In this document: one piece after another, positions 8,378-17,577 of the stretch
Layout of the letters: each line of letters opens with the position of its first letter
Position numbering within the stretch: the stretch's first letter is position 1
NCBI GenBank assembly: GCA_012516125.1
Contig: JAAYXB010000039.1
Location: 1-64,000, forward strand
Length of the DNA stretch: 64,000 nucleotides
Reading direction: 5' to 3'
Origin: Bacillota bacterium
GTDB lineage: Bacteria; Bacillota; SHA-98; UBA4971
The notes under the pieces: generated by a model
The model's database searches: none
Seen by the model: only the letters and a program-made list of their open reading frames with translations
What the model was told of the DNA's origin: nothing
Program-made: the position numbers and the translations under genes

Positions 8378-9409
8378 GTGGGAGAGGTTGTGGGGATCCC
8401 CCGTGCCCTTCTTTACTACCACTATTACCCCATGTGGAAGGTATTCTTCGAGTCCCTGGGGGGGACCGTCGTGACCTCCGGTGAGACCACAAGGGCTGTG
8501 CTGGATGCCGGCATAAAGGTCACGGTGGACGAGGCGTGCCTTCCCATCAAGGTCTTCCACGGACACGTGCTTGCCCTCGCCGGGAAGTGCGACTACGTAT
8601 TTGTCCCCAGGCTCGTGTCGGTGGAGAGGCGAGCCTTCATTTGCCCGAAATTCATGGGCCTGCCTGACATGATCCGGTGCAACTGCCACGGCATCCCCAG
8701 GATCATCGACTCGTGCATCAACCTGAGCCGGACCACCAGGGAGTACATCCACGCCGTGTACTCGACGGGCAGGATGTTCACAGGGAGCATGCTCCGGATC
8801 TTCACTGCGCACAACAAGGCGAGGGCTGCTCTTGCAAGGTACACCAGATACATCGAAAGCGGCATGACTCCGGACGAGGCGATGGCGATCATGGACCTCG
8901 CGCCCCCGTGTGATAAGCCCGCCCACAGGGCCGTGGCCGCTGCATCATCGTTGCCTGGCGCGTCAGAAGCTGTCCGCGGGTCGGGGCGCGTGGTGATCGG
9001 GCTTGTGGGACATCCTTATGTCATCTACGACCCATTCGTGAGCATGGACGTAATACGCAGGCTCCAGGAGATGGGGGCGAGCGTCGTGACGTCGGACATG
9101 CTTCCAGCGGCCATAACCGAGCGGGAGGCGGCGAGGTTTCCAAAGAGAGTGTTCTGGACTCTCGGCCGCAGGCTCCTTGGAGCGGGGTTTTACTTCCTGA
9201 GGTCGGGGACCGTCCACGGCTGCCTGCACATGAGGGCGTTCGCGTGCGGGCCGGAGTCACTCATCGGAGAAGTGCTGGAGCGCGAGTCCGCGAGATGCAG
9301 GGATGTGCCGTTCGCGACCATCACCGTCGACGAGCACACAGGCGAGGCCGGGATCCTCACCAGACTGGAGGCGTTCGTTGACGTTGTGACGCGCAGGAGA
9401 AAGCTGTGA
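8378..9409 (+). CDS. Acyl-CoA dehydratase activase-related protein (DUF2229-like)
   Basis: A 343-residue protein beginning VGIPRALLYYHYYPMWKVFFESLG, typical of CoA-protein-activase/DUF2229 proteins. Conserved cysteines lie in VDEACLPIKVFHGHV, FICPKFMGLPD and RCNCHGI; the C-terminus has VDEHTGEAGILTRLEAFVD. It starts GTG 8378. The stop is four bases before the next, paralogous gene. Related sequences are found in 2-hydroxyacyl-CoA dehydratase systems, but no dehydratase is encoded here, so the substrate is unknown. Confidence 0.75.
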   Translation: MGEVVGIPRALLYYHYYPMWKVFFESLGGTVVTSGETTRAVLDAGIKVTVDEACLPIKVFHGHVLALAGKCDYVFVPRLVSVERRAFICPKFMGLPDMIRCNCHGIPRIIDSCINLSRTTREYIHAVYSTGRMFTGSMLRIFTAHNKARAALARYTRYIESGMTPDEAMAIMDLAPPCDKPAHRAVAAASSLPGASEAVRGSGRVVIGLVGHPYVIYDPFVSMDVIRRLQEMGASVVTSDMLPAAITEREAARFPKRVFWTLGRRLLGAGFYFLRSGTVHGCLHMRAFACGPESLIGEVLERESARCRDVPFATITVDEHTGEAGILTRLEAFVDVVTRRRKL

Positions 9410-9413
9410 TCCT

Positions 9414-10523
9414 ATGAAGATCACCTTCGCTCACATGGGCAACCTTTACATAACCGTGAAGGCGCTTCTCGAGGACCTCGGGGCGGAGGTGGTGGTGCCG
9501 CCCATGCCGAGCAAGCGCACTCTTTCTATAGGTTCGCGCCACTCGCCCGAGTTCGCGTGCCTGCCCCTCAAGGTGAACATCGGCAATTACATAGAGGCCA
9601 TGGAGCTGGGAGCCGACACCATCGCGATGGCGGGGGGCGTGGGGCCGTGCCGGTTCGGCCTGTACGGCGAGGTACAGAGGGAGATTCTCAAAGCTCTCGG
9701 CTACGAGTTCGAGATGATCATCATCGAGCCCCCGCAGGGGAGGCTGCGCCACGTGCTGCGGCAGCTCGGGCGCCTGGTGGGGCGGAACCCGGTGGGCAAG
9801 TACGTGAGGGCGGCGAGGCTTGCCTGGGCCAAAATGACGGCTGTGGACGAGCTGGAGAAGGTGGTGCAGCGCGTGCGCCCGTTCGAGGGCCGGCGGGGCG
9901 CAGCGACCGCCGCGCTGGCGTCGGCGCTGAAGCTGGTGGACGAAGCATCGAGTATTGTCCAAGTGAAGCGGGCGCTTGAGGATGGCCGGGAGATGCTCCT
10001 CAGTGTGCGCGCACCGGAAGGTGACGCCCCGGATCCACCAAGGATAGGCATCGTCGGAGAGGTGTACGTGGTGCTCGAGCCGTTTGTCAATTTCGATGTC
10101 GAGCGCCGGCTCGGGGAGATGGGGGTCCTCGTGGAGAGGTCGATATACATAGGCGACTGGGTCAGGGAGCACCTTTTCAAGGACCTGTTTCGCCTTCGGA
10201 AAGGCAGGAGACCCTACGACCTCGCGAAGCCGTACCTGTGTCACTTCGTCGGAGGACACGGCGTCGAGACGGTAGGGCACACTGTGGAATACGCCAGGCA
10301 GAAGTTCGACGGGGTCATTCAGCTTGCCCCGTTCACGTGTATGCCGGAGATCGTTGCCCAGGATGTGCTTCCAGCTGTCTCGCGTGACTTAGGCATTCCC
10401 GTGATGACGCTCGTGTTCGACGAACATTCCTCGGATGCCGGGGTGCTCACGCGCCTGGAGGCGTTCGTGGATCTTGTCGAGAGATCGTGCCGACGGCGAG
10501 CGGCGAAGGGAGCGAGGGGGTGA
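9414..10523 (+). CDS. Acyl-CoA dehydratase activase-related protein, second paralog
   Basis: A 369-residue paralog of the preceding protein. It begins MKITFAHMGNLYITVKALLEDLG and has the cysteine motifs EFACLPLKVNIGNYIEA and GGVGPCRFGLYGEVQ; it ends with the same VFDEHSSDAGVLTRLEAFVD signature. Its stop overlaps the GTG of the BadF-type gene, so the three probably form one operon. The cysteines suggest iron-sulfur binding, which is inference. Confidence 0.75.
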   Translation: MKITFAHMGNLYITVKALLEDLGAEVVVPPMPSKRTLSIGSRHSPEFACLPLKVNIGNYIEAMELGADTIAMAGGVGPCRFGLYGEVQREILKALGYEFEMIIIEPPQGRLRHVLRQLGRLVGRNPVGKYVRAARLAWAKMTAVDELEKVVQRVRPFEGRRGAATAALASALKLVDEASSIVQVKRALEDGREMLLSVRAPEGDAPDPPRIGIVGEVYVVLEPFVNFDVERRLGEMGVLVERSIYIGDWVREHLFKDLFRLRKGRRPYDLAKPYLCHFVGGHGVETVGHTVEYARQKFDGVIQLAPFTCMPEIVAQDVLPAVSRDLGIPVMTLVFDEHSSDAGVLTRLEAFVDLVERSCRRRAAKGARG

Positions 10524-11491
10524 GCGCGCTCATGGCACAGAAAGCATACCTTGGGGTGGACGTGGGATCGGTCAGCACGAACCTGGTACTCCTGAACGAG
10601 CAGGGCGAAGTCCTGGAAAAGCTCTACCTCCGGACCAGGGGGGAGCCTATCGCGGTCATCCAGGAGGGGATGAGGATGCTCGCTTCGGCGGCCTCGGGGA
10701 TGGAGATAGCAGGGGTCGGGACCACCGGAAGCGGGAGAAGGCTCGCAGCGGTGATCCTCGGTGCGGACTGCGTGAAGAACGAGATCACCGCCCATGCTGT
10801 CGCCTCGGCGCGCGTCGTTCCCGACGTGCGGACGGTCATCGAGATCGGCGGACAGGATTCAAAGATAATAATCCTGCGGGACGGCGCTGTGCTTGACTTC
10901 GCCATGAACACGGTGTGTGCCGCGGGCACAGGCTCCTTCCTCGACCAGCAGGCCGCGAGGCTCGGTGTGCCCATCGAAAGGTTCGGGGAGCTTGCGCTCA
11001 TGTCCACGACGCCCGTGCGGATCGCAGGCAGGTGCGCCGTGTTCGCGGAGTCCGACATGATCCACAAGCAGCAAATGGGCCACAGGATCGAGGACATCGT
11101 GGCAGGTCTGTGCGAAGCACTGGTCCGGAACTACCTCAACAACGTGGGCAAGGGCAAGGACATCCGGCCGCCGGTCGTCTTCCAGGGCGGGGTTGCGGCG
11201 AATGCCGGGATGAGGGCGGCGTTCGAGAAGGCCCTCGGCACTCCCGTGGCCGTACCCGAACACTACAACGTCATGGGTGCCATCGGGGCGGCCCTCCTTG
11301 CTGCGGAGGAAATGGAACGCCGGGGTGCGCCCTCGCACTTCCGTGGCTTCCAGGCCCTCGACATGGACTACTCTGCCACCAGCTTCGAGTGCAAGGGGTG
11401 CCCCAACCTGTGCGAGGTGGTGAACATAAAGATGGGGCATGAGGTCATCGCAAGGTGGGGTTCCCGGTGCGGACGCTGGGACTCCTTCTGA
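10520..11491 (+). CDS. BadF/BadG/BcrA/BcrD-type ATPase (dehydratase activator-like)
   Basis: ASKHA-fold ATPase of about 323 residues similar to the activator of (R)-2-hydroxyglutaryl-CoA dehydratase. Seen are phosphate loop 1 GVDVGSVSTN, the VIEIGGQDSKII motif, the cysteine loop NTVCAAGTGSFLDQQAARLG and the adenosine motif FQGGVAANAG. The C-terminus adds FECKGCPNLCEVV. The start could be GTG 10520 (GTGA overlap with the previous stop) or ATG 10532. With the two DUF2229-like genes it looks like a split activase system with no partner dehydratase in the window. Confidence 0.85.
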   Translation: MSALMAQKAYLGVDVGSVSTNLVLLNEQGEVLEKLYLRTRGEPIAVIQEGMRMLASAASGMEIAGVGTTGSGRRLAAVILGADCVKNEITAHAVASARVVPDVRTVIEIGGQDSKIIILRDGAVLDFAMNTVCAAGTGSFLDQQAARLGVPIERFGELALMSTTPVRIAGRCAVFAESDMIHKQQMGHRIEDIVAGLCEALVRNYLNNVGKGKDIRPPVVFQGGVAANAGMRAAFEKALGTPVAVPEHYNVMGAIGAALLAAEEMERRGAPSHFRGFQALDMDYSATSFECKGCPNLCEVVNIKMGHEVIARWGSRCGRWDSF

Positions 11492-11623
11492 GGACAGGGC
11501 TAGGACCGGCCCTGTACCGGCACACGATGCGCATGCCGGGAATAAACTTGCATCATGGGCGGAGCACGCTTCCCGACCCTTTCGCAGGATCCGTGCATTA
11601 GCACCGGCGTGCCCGGCGTTTTC

Positions 11624-11652
11624 TTGACCCGTCCCAGCCTGCGTGCTATTAT
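11624..11652 (+). promoter_or_regulatory. Sigma-A-type promoter of lysA
   Basis: TTGACC, a 17-base spacer and TATTAT. Transcription would start near 11659, which rules out ATG 11651 as the lysA start because that codon overlaps the -10 box. Confidence 0.75.
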
Positions 11653-11707
11653 GAAGAAAACCATGGCCCGTCGGCTCAACTTGGATGTGAATGGGAGCGG
11701 AGAGCGA

Positions 11708-13066
11708 GTGGACCTTCGTGGGACGATGAGGATCACCGGCGACGGAAGGCTTGAGATCGGCGGCTGCACCTGCGACCGCCTGGCGAGGGAGTTCGGCACC
11801 CCGCTTTATGTCATGGACGAAGACGAGATCCGGGCGAGGTGCCGCGAGATGGCGGGAGTGCTCTCCCGCGCGTATCCGGGTACGTTCGTCGCATACGCAA
11901 GCAAGGCTTTCTCGACGCTCGCCATGTGCAGGCTTGTCCACCAGGAGGGCCTGGGCCTTGACGTGGCGTCCGGCGGCGAGCTGTACACCGCGCTTCAGGC
12001 GGGGTTTCCTCCCGGGCGCATTCTCTTTCACGGGAGCAACAAGTCCGTTGATGAGGTGGAGATGGGCGTCCGCGCGGGGGTCCTGAGGTTTGTCGTGGAT
12101 AACATGCACGAGCTGGACATCCTGGAGGATGTGGCACGCAGGTTCCGAAGGAGGGTGCACGTGCAGATTCGACTCACCCCGGGCATCGAGGCGCACACTC
12201 ACGATTATATCCGCACGGGACAGCTTGACTCCAAGTTCGGCCTCGGGATCGCGAACGGGCAGGCCATGGCGGCGGCGAGGAGGGTGCTTGCAAGCGAGTT
12301 TCTCGTCCTCGAAGGCCTGCACTGTCACATCGGCTCGCAGATACTTGCGGTGGAGCCTTTCGGGATGGCGGCTGCGGTGGTCATGGATTTCGCATCCGAA
12401 GTCAAGAAAGAAACAGGCTATACAGTCCGAGAGGTAAACCTCGGGGGAGGACTCGGGGTGAGATACAAGTCGGGCGAGGAGAGGGTTCCGCTCGGGAAGT
12501 ACGCCTCGTTGATCTCGAAGATTATCCGGGAGAAGTGCCTTGCGCACGGGCTCGAGATGCCCCGTCTTATGGTGGAGCCGGGGCGCTACATCGTTGGCGA
12601 GGCCGGCACGACGCTTTACACCGTCGGCGCTATCAAGGAGATCCCTTGTGTGCGCAAGTATGTGGCCGTGGATGGCGGGCTTGCCGACAACCCCAGGGTA
12701 GCGCTCTACCAGGCGTCCTACGAGGCGGTGGTGGCAACGAGGGTACTTTCGCCCCCCGAGGAAAAGGTGTCAATTGCGGGTCGGCACTGCGAGTCAGGAG
12801 ACATGCTTATATGGGACATCCTCCTTCCGCGCCTTCGGCCAGGCGACCTTCTGGCCGTGCTGAGCACGGGTGCATATAACTACTCCATGTCGAGCAATTA
12901 CAACAGGTACCCCAGGCCTGCGGTGATCTTCGTAAAGGCCGGCATGGCAGATGTGGTGGTTGCGAGGGAAACCTACCAGGACGTGGCGGCCCGCGACCGT
13001 ATCCCGGCCAGGTTCGAATTCGCGGACGACGCCTCATCGTGCGTCGGCACCGCTGGTACCGCGTGA
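11708..13066 (+). CDS. lysA: Diaminopimelate decarboxylase
   Basis: PLP enzyme converting meso-diaminopimelate to lysine and CO2. It has about 452 residues from GTG 11708, preceded by GGGAGCGGAGA; ATG 11663 is possible. The PLP lysine is in AYASKAFST, with downstream motifs HCHIGSQI, NLGGGLGV, EPGRYIVGEAG, the active-site CESGDML and the C-terminal GAYNYSMSSNYN. The fold is the usual alanine-racemase barrel plus beta domain. It appears to have its own promoter. Confidence 0.95.
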   Translation: MDLRGTMRITGDGRLEIGGCTCDRLAREFGTPLYVMDEDEIRARCREMAGVLSRAYPGTFVAYASKAFSTLAMCRLVHQEGLGLDVASGGELYTALQAGFPPGRILFHGSNKSVDEVEMGVRAGVLRFVVDNMHELDILEDVARRFRRRVHVQIRLTPGIEAHTHDYIRTGQLDSKFGLGIANGQAMAAARRVLASEFLVLEGLHCHIGSQILAVEPFGMAAAVVMDFASEVKKETGYTVREVNLGGGLGVRYKSGEERVPLGKYASLISKIIREKCLAHGLEMPRLMVEPGRYIVGEAGTTLYTVGAIKEIPCVRKYVAVDGGLADNPRVALYQASYEAVVATRVLSPPEEKVSIAGRHCESGDMLIWDILLPRLRPGDLLAVLSTGAYNYSMSSNYNRYPRPAVIFVKAGMADVVVARETYQDVAARDRIPARFEFADDASSCVGTAGTA

Positions 13067-13177
13067 GCGATGCGAGCGATGCGCATGAGAAAAGCGGAGG
13101 GCTGCGGGTGCCAGGCGGCAGGAAACGGGCGCCCGGCCGGAGTATAGCCCGACTATGAGACGTGCGGAGGGGAATAG

Positions 13178-13783
13178 ATGCTGGACCTCGCTTCCATCCT
13201 GGTAACGCTGCCCATTATACTCCTGTCCCTGACCGTGCACGAATACGCCCATGCTGCGGTGGCGAACGCCCTCGGTGACCCGACGGCTAGATGGCAGGGA
13301 AGGCTCACGCTGAATCCCCTAGCCCATCTCGATGTGTTTGGGACTCTCACCCTGATCCTTACGCAGAGATTCGGATGGGCCAAGCCTGTGCCGATAAACC
13401 CTGCCTATTTCAAGGATTGGAGGCGGGGGATGATGATGGTGGGAGCGGCCGGGCCCCTCGCCAATGTGGCCCTTGCTTTCCTGCTGGCGGTACCGTTGAG
13501 ACTGGGAGTTCCGATGCCTTATGTGCTGGGTCGTCTCGTCGTATCCGGGATCATCATAAACCTGGGGCTTGCAGCCTTCAACCTGATACCCATCCCACCG
13601 CTGGACGGGTCGAGACTGCTGCTCGGGGTACTGCGGGGCAGGAACCTTTACGTCTACCACCAGCTGGAATCCTACGGGTCGTTTATTCTTTTGCTCCTGG
13701 TATTCAGCGGCGCAACGAGAATCATAATGGCGCCGATCATTAATCTCCTGGCGCTGCTGGTGCTCGGACAAAGGCTGCTATGA
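13178..13783 (+). CDS. Site-2 protease family (M50) membrane metalloprotease
   Basis: A 201-residue polytopic protein. The zinc motif HEYAH is at residues 21-25 in the first membrane helix, and the third ligand region is PIPPLDGSR near residue 145, in place of the NPDG motif. It belongs to the small YwhC/SpoIVFB-like group without a PDZ or CBS domain. Position between lysA and trpS-scpAB is common in Firmicutes. Its substrate is unknown. Confidence 0.88.
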   Translation: MLDLASILVTLPIILLSLTVHEYAHAAVANALGDPTARWQGRLTLNPLAHLDVFGTLTLILTQRFGWAKPVPINPAYFKDWRRGMMMVGAAGPLANVALAFLLAVPLRLGVPMPYVLGRLVVSGIIINLGLAAFNLIPIPPLDGSRLLLGVLRGRNLYVYHQLESYGSFILLLLVFSGATRIIMAPIINLLALLVLGQRLL

Positions 13784-13883
13784 GAGCCCGGCGCCGTTCC
13801 AGGTGTGAGCTCGGAGATCACTGTAGTCAGGCTCGAGGCCGGGTGAGGGCGGCCTGGGAGGGGCCATGGAGGGGGATGCGTGT

Positions 13884-14864
13884 ATGACGAAACCAAGGAT
13901 ATTCAGCGGCATGCGACCAACCGGGAAGTTGCACCTGGGCAACCTTTTCGGTGCGCTGATAAACTGGGTCAGACTGCAGGATGACTACGACTGCGTCTAC
14001 GGGGTCGTAGACTGGCACGCCTTGACCACGGCCTACGAGGACACGAGGGAGATTCGGGCGAACACCAGGGAGCTTGTGATGGATTACCTCGCGGCCGGGA
14101 TAGACCCGAAGAAGAGCATCATCATACGGCAGTCCGATGTGAAGCAGCATGCCGAGCTTTGCCTGTTGTTCTCCATGATCACGCCGCTTTCCTGGCTCGA
14201 GCGTTGCCCCACGTACAAGGAGCAGCTTCGCGAGCTCGAGGGGCGCGAGATCATGACCCACGGGTTCCTCGGCTACCCTGTGCTCATGGCCGCCGATATC
14301 CTGGTGTACAAGGCCGACGCCGTGCCGGTCGGCGAGGATCAGTTGCCCCATCTCGAGCTTACCAGGGAAATAGCCAGGCGGTTCAACTTCCTCTATGGTC
14401 CCGTGTTCCCAGAGCCGCAGCCTAAACTGAACGAGGTCGTCCTCCTCCCGGGCACCGACGGGCGGAAAATGAGCAAGAGCTATAACAACGTCATCGAGAT
14501 GTCTGCCAGCGCCGACGAGGTCCGCAGTGCCATAGGGAACATGGTCACCGACCCGGCCAGGATTCGCCGCACCGACCCCGGCCATCCCGAGGTGTGCTCC
14601 GTCCATGCGCTCCACAAGGTCTTCTCCCGCACCATGCTCGACGATATAACGAGGGAGTGTGTGAACGCGGGTATCGGGTGCGTCGACTGTAAGAGGCGGC
14701 TTGCAGATGCGGTCAACGAATTCCTCGAGCCCATCCGACAGCGCAGGAGAGCCCTGGAGAAGGAGCCGGGCCTGGTTGATGACATCCTCGCCGACGGGGC
14801 GAGGCGGGCGCGGGTCTTGGCCGAAGCAACCCTTGAGGAAGTCAGGAAGGCGATGCGGATTTGA
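13884..14864 (+). CDS. trpS: Tryptophanyl-tRNA synthetase
   Basis: Class I synthetase charging tRNA-Trp. It has 326 residues from ATG 13884, which has GGAGGGGG 7 bases upstream; the ORF-track ATG at 13866 lacks one. The HIGH-like motif is PTGKLHLGNLFGAL and the KMSKS loop GRKMSKSYNN. Length and motifs are those of a normal active enzyme. It overlaps scpA by four bases. I see no T-box leader. Confidence 0.95.
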   Translation: MTKPRIFSGMRPTGKLHLGNLFGALINWVRLQDDYDCVYGVVDWHALTTAYEDTREIRANTRELVMDYLAAGIDPKKSIIIRQSDVKQHAELCLLFSMITPLSWLERCPTYKEQLRELEGREIMTHGFLGYPVLMAADILVYKADAVPVGEDQLPHLELTREIARRFNFLYGPVFPEPQPKLNEVVLLPGTDGRKMSKSYNNVIEMSASADEVRSAIGNMVTDPARIRRTDPGHPEVCSVHALHKVFSRTMLDDITRECVNAGIGCVDCKRRLADAVNEFLEPIRQRRRALEKEPGLVDDILADGARRARVLAEATLEEVRKAMRI

Positions 14865-15655
14865 CCACGATCCCGGTGAACGTTTCAGGCTTTTCCGGCA
14901 CGCTCGAGGACCTTGCGCGGGCGATCGAGAGGGGAGATGCCGATGCCCGGTCCGTGTCGGTTTACGAGGTGATTCGCGCTTGTTTTGATGAACTGGAACG
15001 CTCAGGGGAGCCCGGGCTCGACGAGGTGGGCGGGCTGCTCGCAGCCGCTAGCGCCCTTGTAGCCGCCAAGGCGAAGGCTCTTCTGCCGCCGGAGCGCGAG
15101 GCCGACGAAGCCCCGGGTGCGTCCGGCGAAGGTGAGGGCGTGGCCGAAGGCGAGGGCGAGGGCGGAGACGATGATGGCGAGGACGACGCCAATAGTGCCC
15201 TCATAGCCCATCTCATGGAGTATCGCATCTTCAAGGAGGCCGTGGAGGAGCTTGCCAGACGCGATGAGGCCTGGCGCCTGGTCTACCTGAGGAACTCCTT
15301 CCCGTCCGGGCTGCGGAGCGTGCGCCCTCCTGAGGGAGTCAGCCTGTCCGACCTCATCCAGGCCCTTCGGAGGGTGCTGGAGGGCATCCCGGAGGATGAG
15401 TTCACCGCTCTTCCAACGGACGACCTGTCTATAGAAGAGAAGATGGATGCCATCCTCATACGGCTCCGCCAGAGGGGCAAGCTTGTGTTCCGGGAGCTTT
15501 TCGATGGCCCTGTCATCACCCGTTCCGAGGTGATAGCCGTATTCCTCGCACTGCTGGAGCTTATAAGGCTTGCGAAAGCAGTGGTGCGCCAGGATGCCCA
15601 CTTCGGGGAGATCCTGATACTGCCTGCGGTCGGGGGATCCGACCATGGGGTATAG
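14861..15655 (+). CDS. scpA: Segregation and condensation protein A
   Basis: Kleisin subunit of the SMC-ScpAB condensin. It has 264 residues. The N-terminal kleisin domain starts VNVSGFSGTLEDLARAIERG, and the C-terminal winged helix includes VITRSEVIAVFLALLELIRL. Between them (about residues 85-110) lies a very acidic Gly/Glu/Asp linker (GEGEGVAEGEGEGGDDDG), an oddity for the family. The start is TTG 14861, overlapping the trpS stop, or GTG 14876. Confidence 0.92.
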   Translation: MTTIPVNVSGFSGTLEDLARAIERGDADARSVSVYEVIRACFDELERSGEPGLDEVGGLLAAASALVAAKAKALLPPEREADEAPGASGEGEGVAEGEGEGGDDDGEDDANSALIAHLMEYRIFKEAVEELARRDEAWRLVYLRNSFPSGLRSVRPPEGVSLSDLIQALRRVLEGIPEDEFTALPTDDLSIEEKMDAILIRLRQRGKLVFRELFDGPVITRSEVIAVFLALLELIRLAKAVVRQDAHFGEILILPAVGGSDHGV

Positions 15656-16238
15656 AGAGGCCAGAGCCGCCATCGAAGCGATGGTTTTTGCATCACCCCG
15701 CCCTATCACCGCGCGGGAGATGGGAGAGATCCTTGGCATCGATCCACGGACAGTGGACGCCATCGTGGACGACCTCCGGCGCGAGTACGACGAGGAAGGA
15801 CGGGGTGTGCAGATCGTTTTCGTCGCGGGCGGATATCAGATGGCGACCAGGCCTGCGCATGCTGACTACATAGCCAGGCTGAACGTGGGGACCCGGCAGG
15901 CCCTTTCCAGGCCTGCGCTGGAAACGGTGGCCATGATAGCTTACAAGCAGCCCATCACCAGGGCTGAGCTGGAGACTATCCGTGGAGTGAGGGTTGACGG
16001 TGTGCTCAGCACCCTCATCGAGCGGGGGCTGGTGCGGCCGGTGGGCCGCAAGAAGGCGCCCGGCCGGCCCGTTCTCTACGGAACGACCCCCGAGTTCCTT
16101 CGCTGGTTCGGCCTGGCATCCCTCGACGATCTCCCACCTATCGAAGGAGACGCAGCTACCCTGCCTGGCTTCGGCCTTCGCTCTGCGCCCCGGTCGTCCT
16201 CCCGCCGCGGGGGTGTTGCACGGCCTGCTCGGGGATAA
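15645..16238 (+). CDS. scpB: Segregation and condensation protein B
   Basis: Winged-helix partner of ScpA in the SMC complex, 197 residues. Seen are AIEAMVFASPRPITAREMGEIL, the second wing LSRPALETVAMIAYKQPITR and GVLSTLIERGLVRPVGRKKAPGRP. It starts ATG 15645 inside the scpA end, the normal coupled arrangement. Confidence 0.95.
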   Translation: MGYREARAAIEAMVFASPRPITAREMGEILGIDPRTVDAIVDDLRREYDEEGRGVQIVFVAGGYQMATRPAHADYIARLNVGTRQALSRPALETVAMIAYKQPITRAELETIRGVRVDGVLSTLIERGLVRPVGRKKAPGRPVLYGTTPEFLRWFGLASLDDLPPIEGDAATLPGFGLRSAPRSSSRRGGVARPARG

Positions 16239-16244
16239 TACTAT
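16216..16244 (+). promoter_or_regulatory. Possible sigma-A promoter before the DUF2953 gene
   Basis: TTGCAC, a 17-base spacer and TACTAT at the end of scpB. It would allow DUF2953-ytfJ to be expressed apart from scpAB. Box quality is moderate. Confidence 0.4.
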
Positions 16245-16261
16245 GATGAGGCACCCTCGGG

Positions 16262-17080
16262 GTGCCCGGGCTTCGGGTGCGCAGCGTGCCTACGGAGGCG
16301 AGGGCGGAGGCGACCAAGTTGCGTTGGGCTGTCATTGTCATAGCCTGCATCCTCGGCGTCGTAGCGCTGCTTCTTGTCCTGGTCATGCTTCCCCTGAAGG
16401 TGTCCGTGCGTTTTGCGAGGACGCGCGGACATAGCATCATTCGCGTATGGGTAGGCGTCCTGTCGGGGCTGATATGGGTCCCAGTCTACCGCAATGTGCC
16501 CCGCCCTAAGGAGGGGAGAGAAGGGGAGAGGGCAGGGGAGTGGGAGGCGGAGGACGGGACGTCCGTCGTGGCGAGATGGATATCCCGGGCCCAGGCTCTC
16601 TTGCGGTCTCTTGGAGATTCGGGTGATGGGAACGCGCAACAGGGAGACCGGGGTCGGGCCGGCCGAGCGTCCCGGTCCAGGCGGGCCGGCGGCGGCCAGG
16701 GACCGGGACCGCGGGCGGCGCGACGCCGCCACGACGTGCGACGGCGCATCGGCCGCTTCTTTTACGCCGCCCTGAGGTCGACAGGCCTCGACGTGCACAG
16801 GCTTTGGATCCGTGTGGAGCTTGGGTCAGGCGAAGCTGCTACGAGCGCCATCGGGGTCGGTCTGGCATATGCCCTCATTAACACGGGGCTTGCCGCATTT
16901 CCCGTGCCGCTCCGGTTTCCTCTGGGAAGACCCGAGATCAGGATCACCCCGCGCTACGACCGCGCAGGCCTCGACGCGTCCGTGGACTGCATAGTGGCTT
17001 TGACCCCAGGTTATATTATCCTGCGGGGCATCCAAATCAGACGCAGGAGGCGACGCGTGTCATGCCCGACCACCCGATAG
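16262..17080 (+). CDS. DUF2953 domain-containing membrane protein
   Basis: Up to 272 residues. One N-terminal membrane helix (AVIVIACILGVVALLLVLVM) is followed by a strand-rich DUF2953 region; the middle (about 80-165) is a long Arg/Gly-rich insertion. The C-terminal half carries GVGLAYALINTGLAAFPVPL and ITPRYDRAGLDASVDCIV. The family is common beside ytfJ and scpAB in spore formers, with unknown function. The start is uncertain (GTG 16262 or GTG 16286); neither has a good ribosome site. Confidence 0.75.
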   Translation: MPGLRVRSVPTEARAEATKLRWAVIVIACILGVVALLLVLVMLPLKVSVRFARTRGHSIIRVWVGVLSGLIWVPVYRNVPRPKEGREGERAGEWEAEDGTSVVARWISRAQALLRSLGDSGDGNAQQGDRGRAGRASRSRRAGGGQGPGPRAARRRHDVRRRIGRFFYAALRSTGLDVHRLWIRVELGSGEAATSAIGVGLAYALINTGLAAFPVPLRFPLGRPEIRITPRYDRAGLDASVDCIVALTPGYIILRGIQIRRRRRRVSCPTTR

Positions 17081-17529
17081 AGGCGCTCATGAAGACGACC
17101 ATGGACAGCATCAAGGAGATGGTGGACGTCAACACCATCCTGGGAGACCCCGTGGAGACCCCTGATGGGACCGTCATCCTCCCGGTGTCCCGTGTGACGT
17201 TTGGGTTCGCTGCGGGTGGTAGTGAGTTCCAAGCGGCAGGTGGTGAGTCCCCCGGGCAGGGCCAGGGAGGCGCGGCAAACGGCGCAGCAGGTCTTCCCTT
17301 CGGCGGCGGGGCAGGAGCGGGGATCACCGTGCAGCCCGTGGCGTTCCTTGTGGTGGGACAGGGGCAGATCCGCGCGCTGCCCGTGGACGGAGGGGCCATC
17401 ATAGACAGGCTCATCGACGTGGTGCCTTCCATCCTCGGCCAGATGTCCGGCAGAAAGCGCCAGAGCCCTGCCACCTCAGAGGCCCAAGCCCAGGCCCAGA
17501 GGCCTAACGTTCAGGGCGGGGCCCAGTGA
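17062..17529 (+). CDS. ytfJ: Spore protein YtfJ (GerW family)
   Basis: A 155-residue protein with the YtfJ/GerW start HPIEALMKTTMDSIKEMVDVNTILGDP. The core PVSRVTFGFAAGGSEF and the Gly-rich stretch before VQPVAFLVVGQGQIRALPVD are typical. In B. subtilis the family is made in the forespore and is needed for germination with certain nutrients. It overlaps the DUF2953 gene by 19 bases. The C-terminal tail is Ala/Gln-rich. Confidence 0.88.
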   Translation: MPDHPIEALMKTTMDSIKEMVDVNTILGDPVETPDGTVILPVSRVTFGFAAGGSEFQAAGGESPGQGQGGAANGAAGLPFGGGAGAGITVQPVAFLVVGQGQIRALPVDGGAIIDRLIDVVPSILGQMSGRKRQSPATSEAQAQAQRPNVQGGAQ

Positions 17530-17548
17530 GCCCACATCCTTCCCCAGG

Positions 17549-17577
17549 TTGCATTCTTCCCGGTTGTGCTGTAAAAT
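17549..17577 (+). promoter_or_regulatory. Sigma-A-type promoter of the ktrA-like gene
   Basis: TTGCAT, a 17-base spacer and TAAAAT, about 107 bp before the ATG. This leaves a leader of roughly 100 bases without a structure I recognise. Confidence 0.55.

Noticed and set aside
7253-8926. 557-residue minus-strand ORF across spoVAE genes
   Set aside because: It is a shadow of three conserved genes and has antisense-type composition.
11492-11707. Lysine riboswitch before lysA
   Set aside because: The promoter at 11624-11652 leaves only about 50 bases of leader, too short for that aptamer.
10859-12547. 562-residue minus-strand ORF across the BadF-type gene and lysA
   Set aside because: It spans two well-supported plus-strand genes and their promoter and has no recognisable domain.
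13784-13883. T-box leader before trpS
   Set aside because: The gap is only about 100 bp and shows no T-box core or terminator pair.
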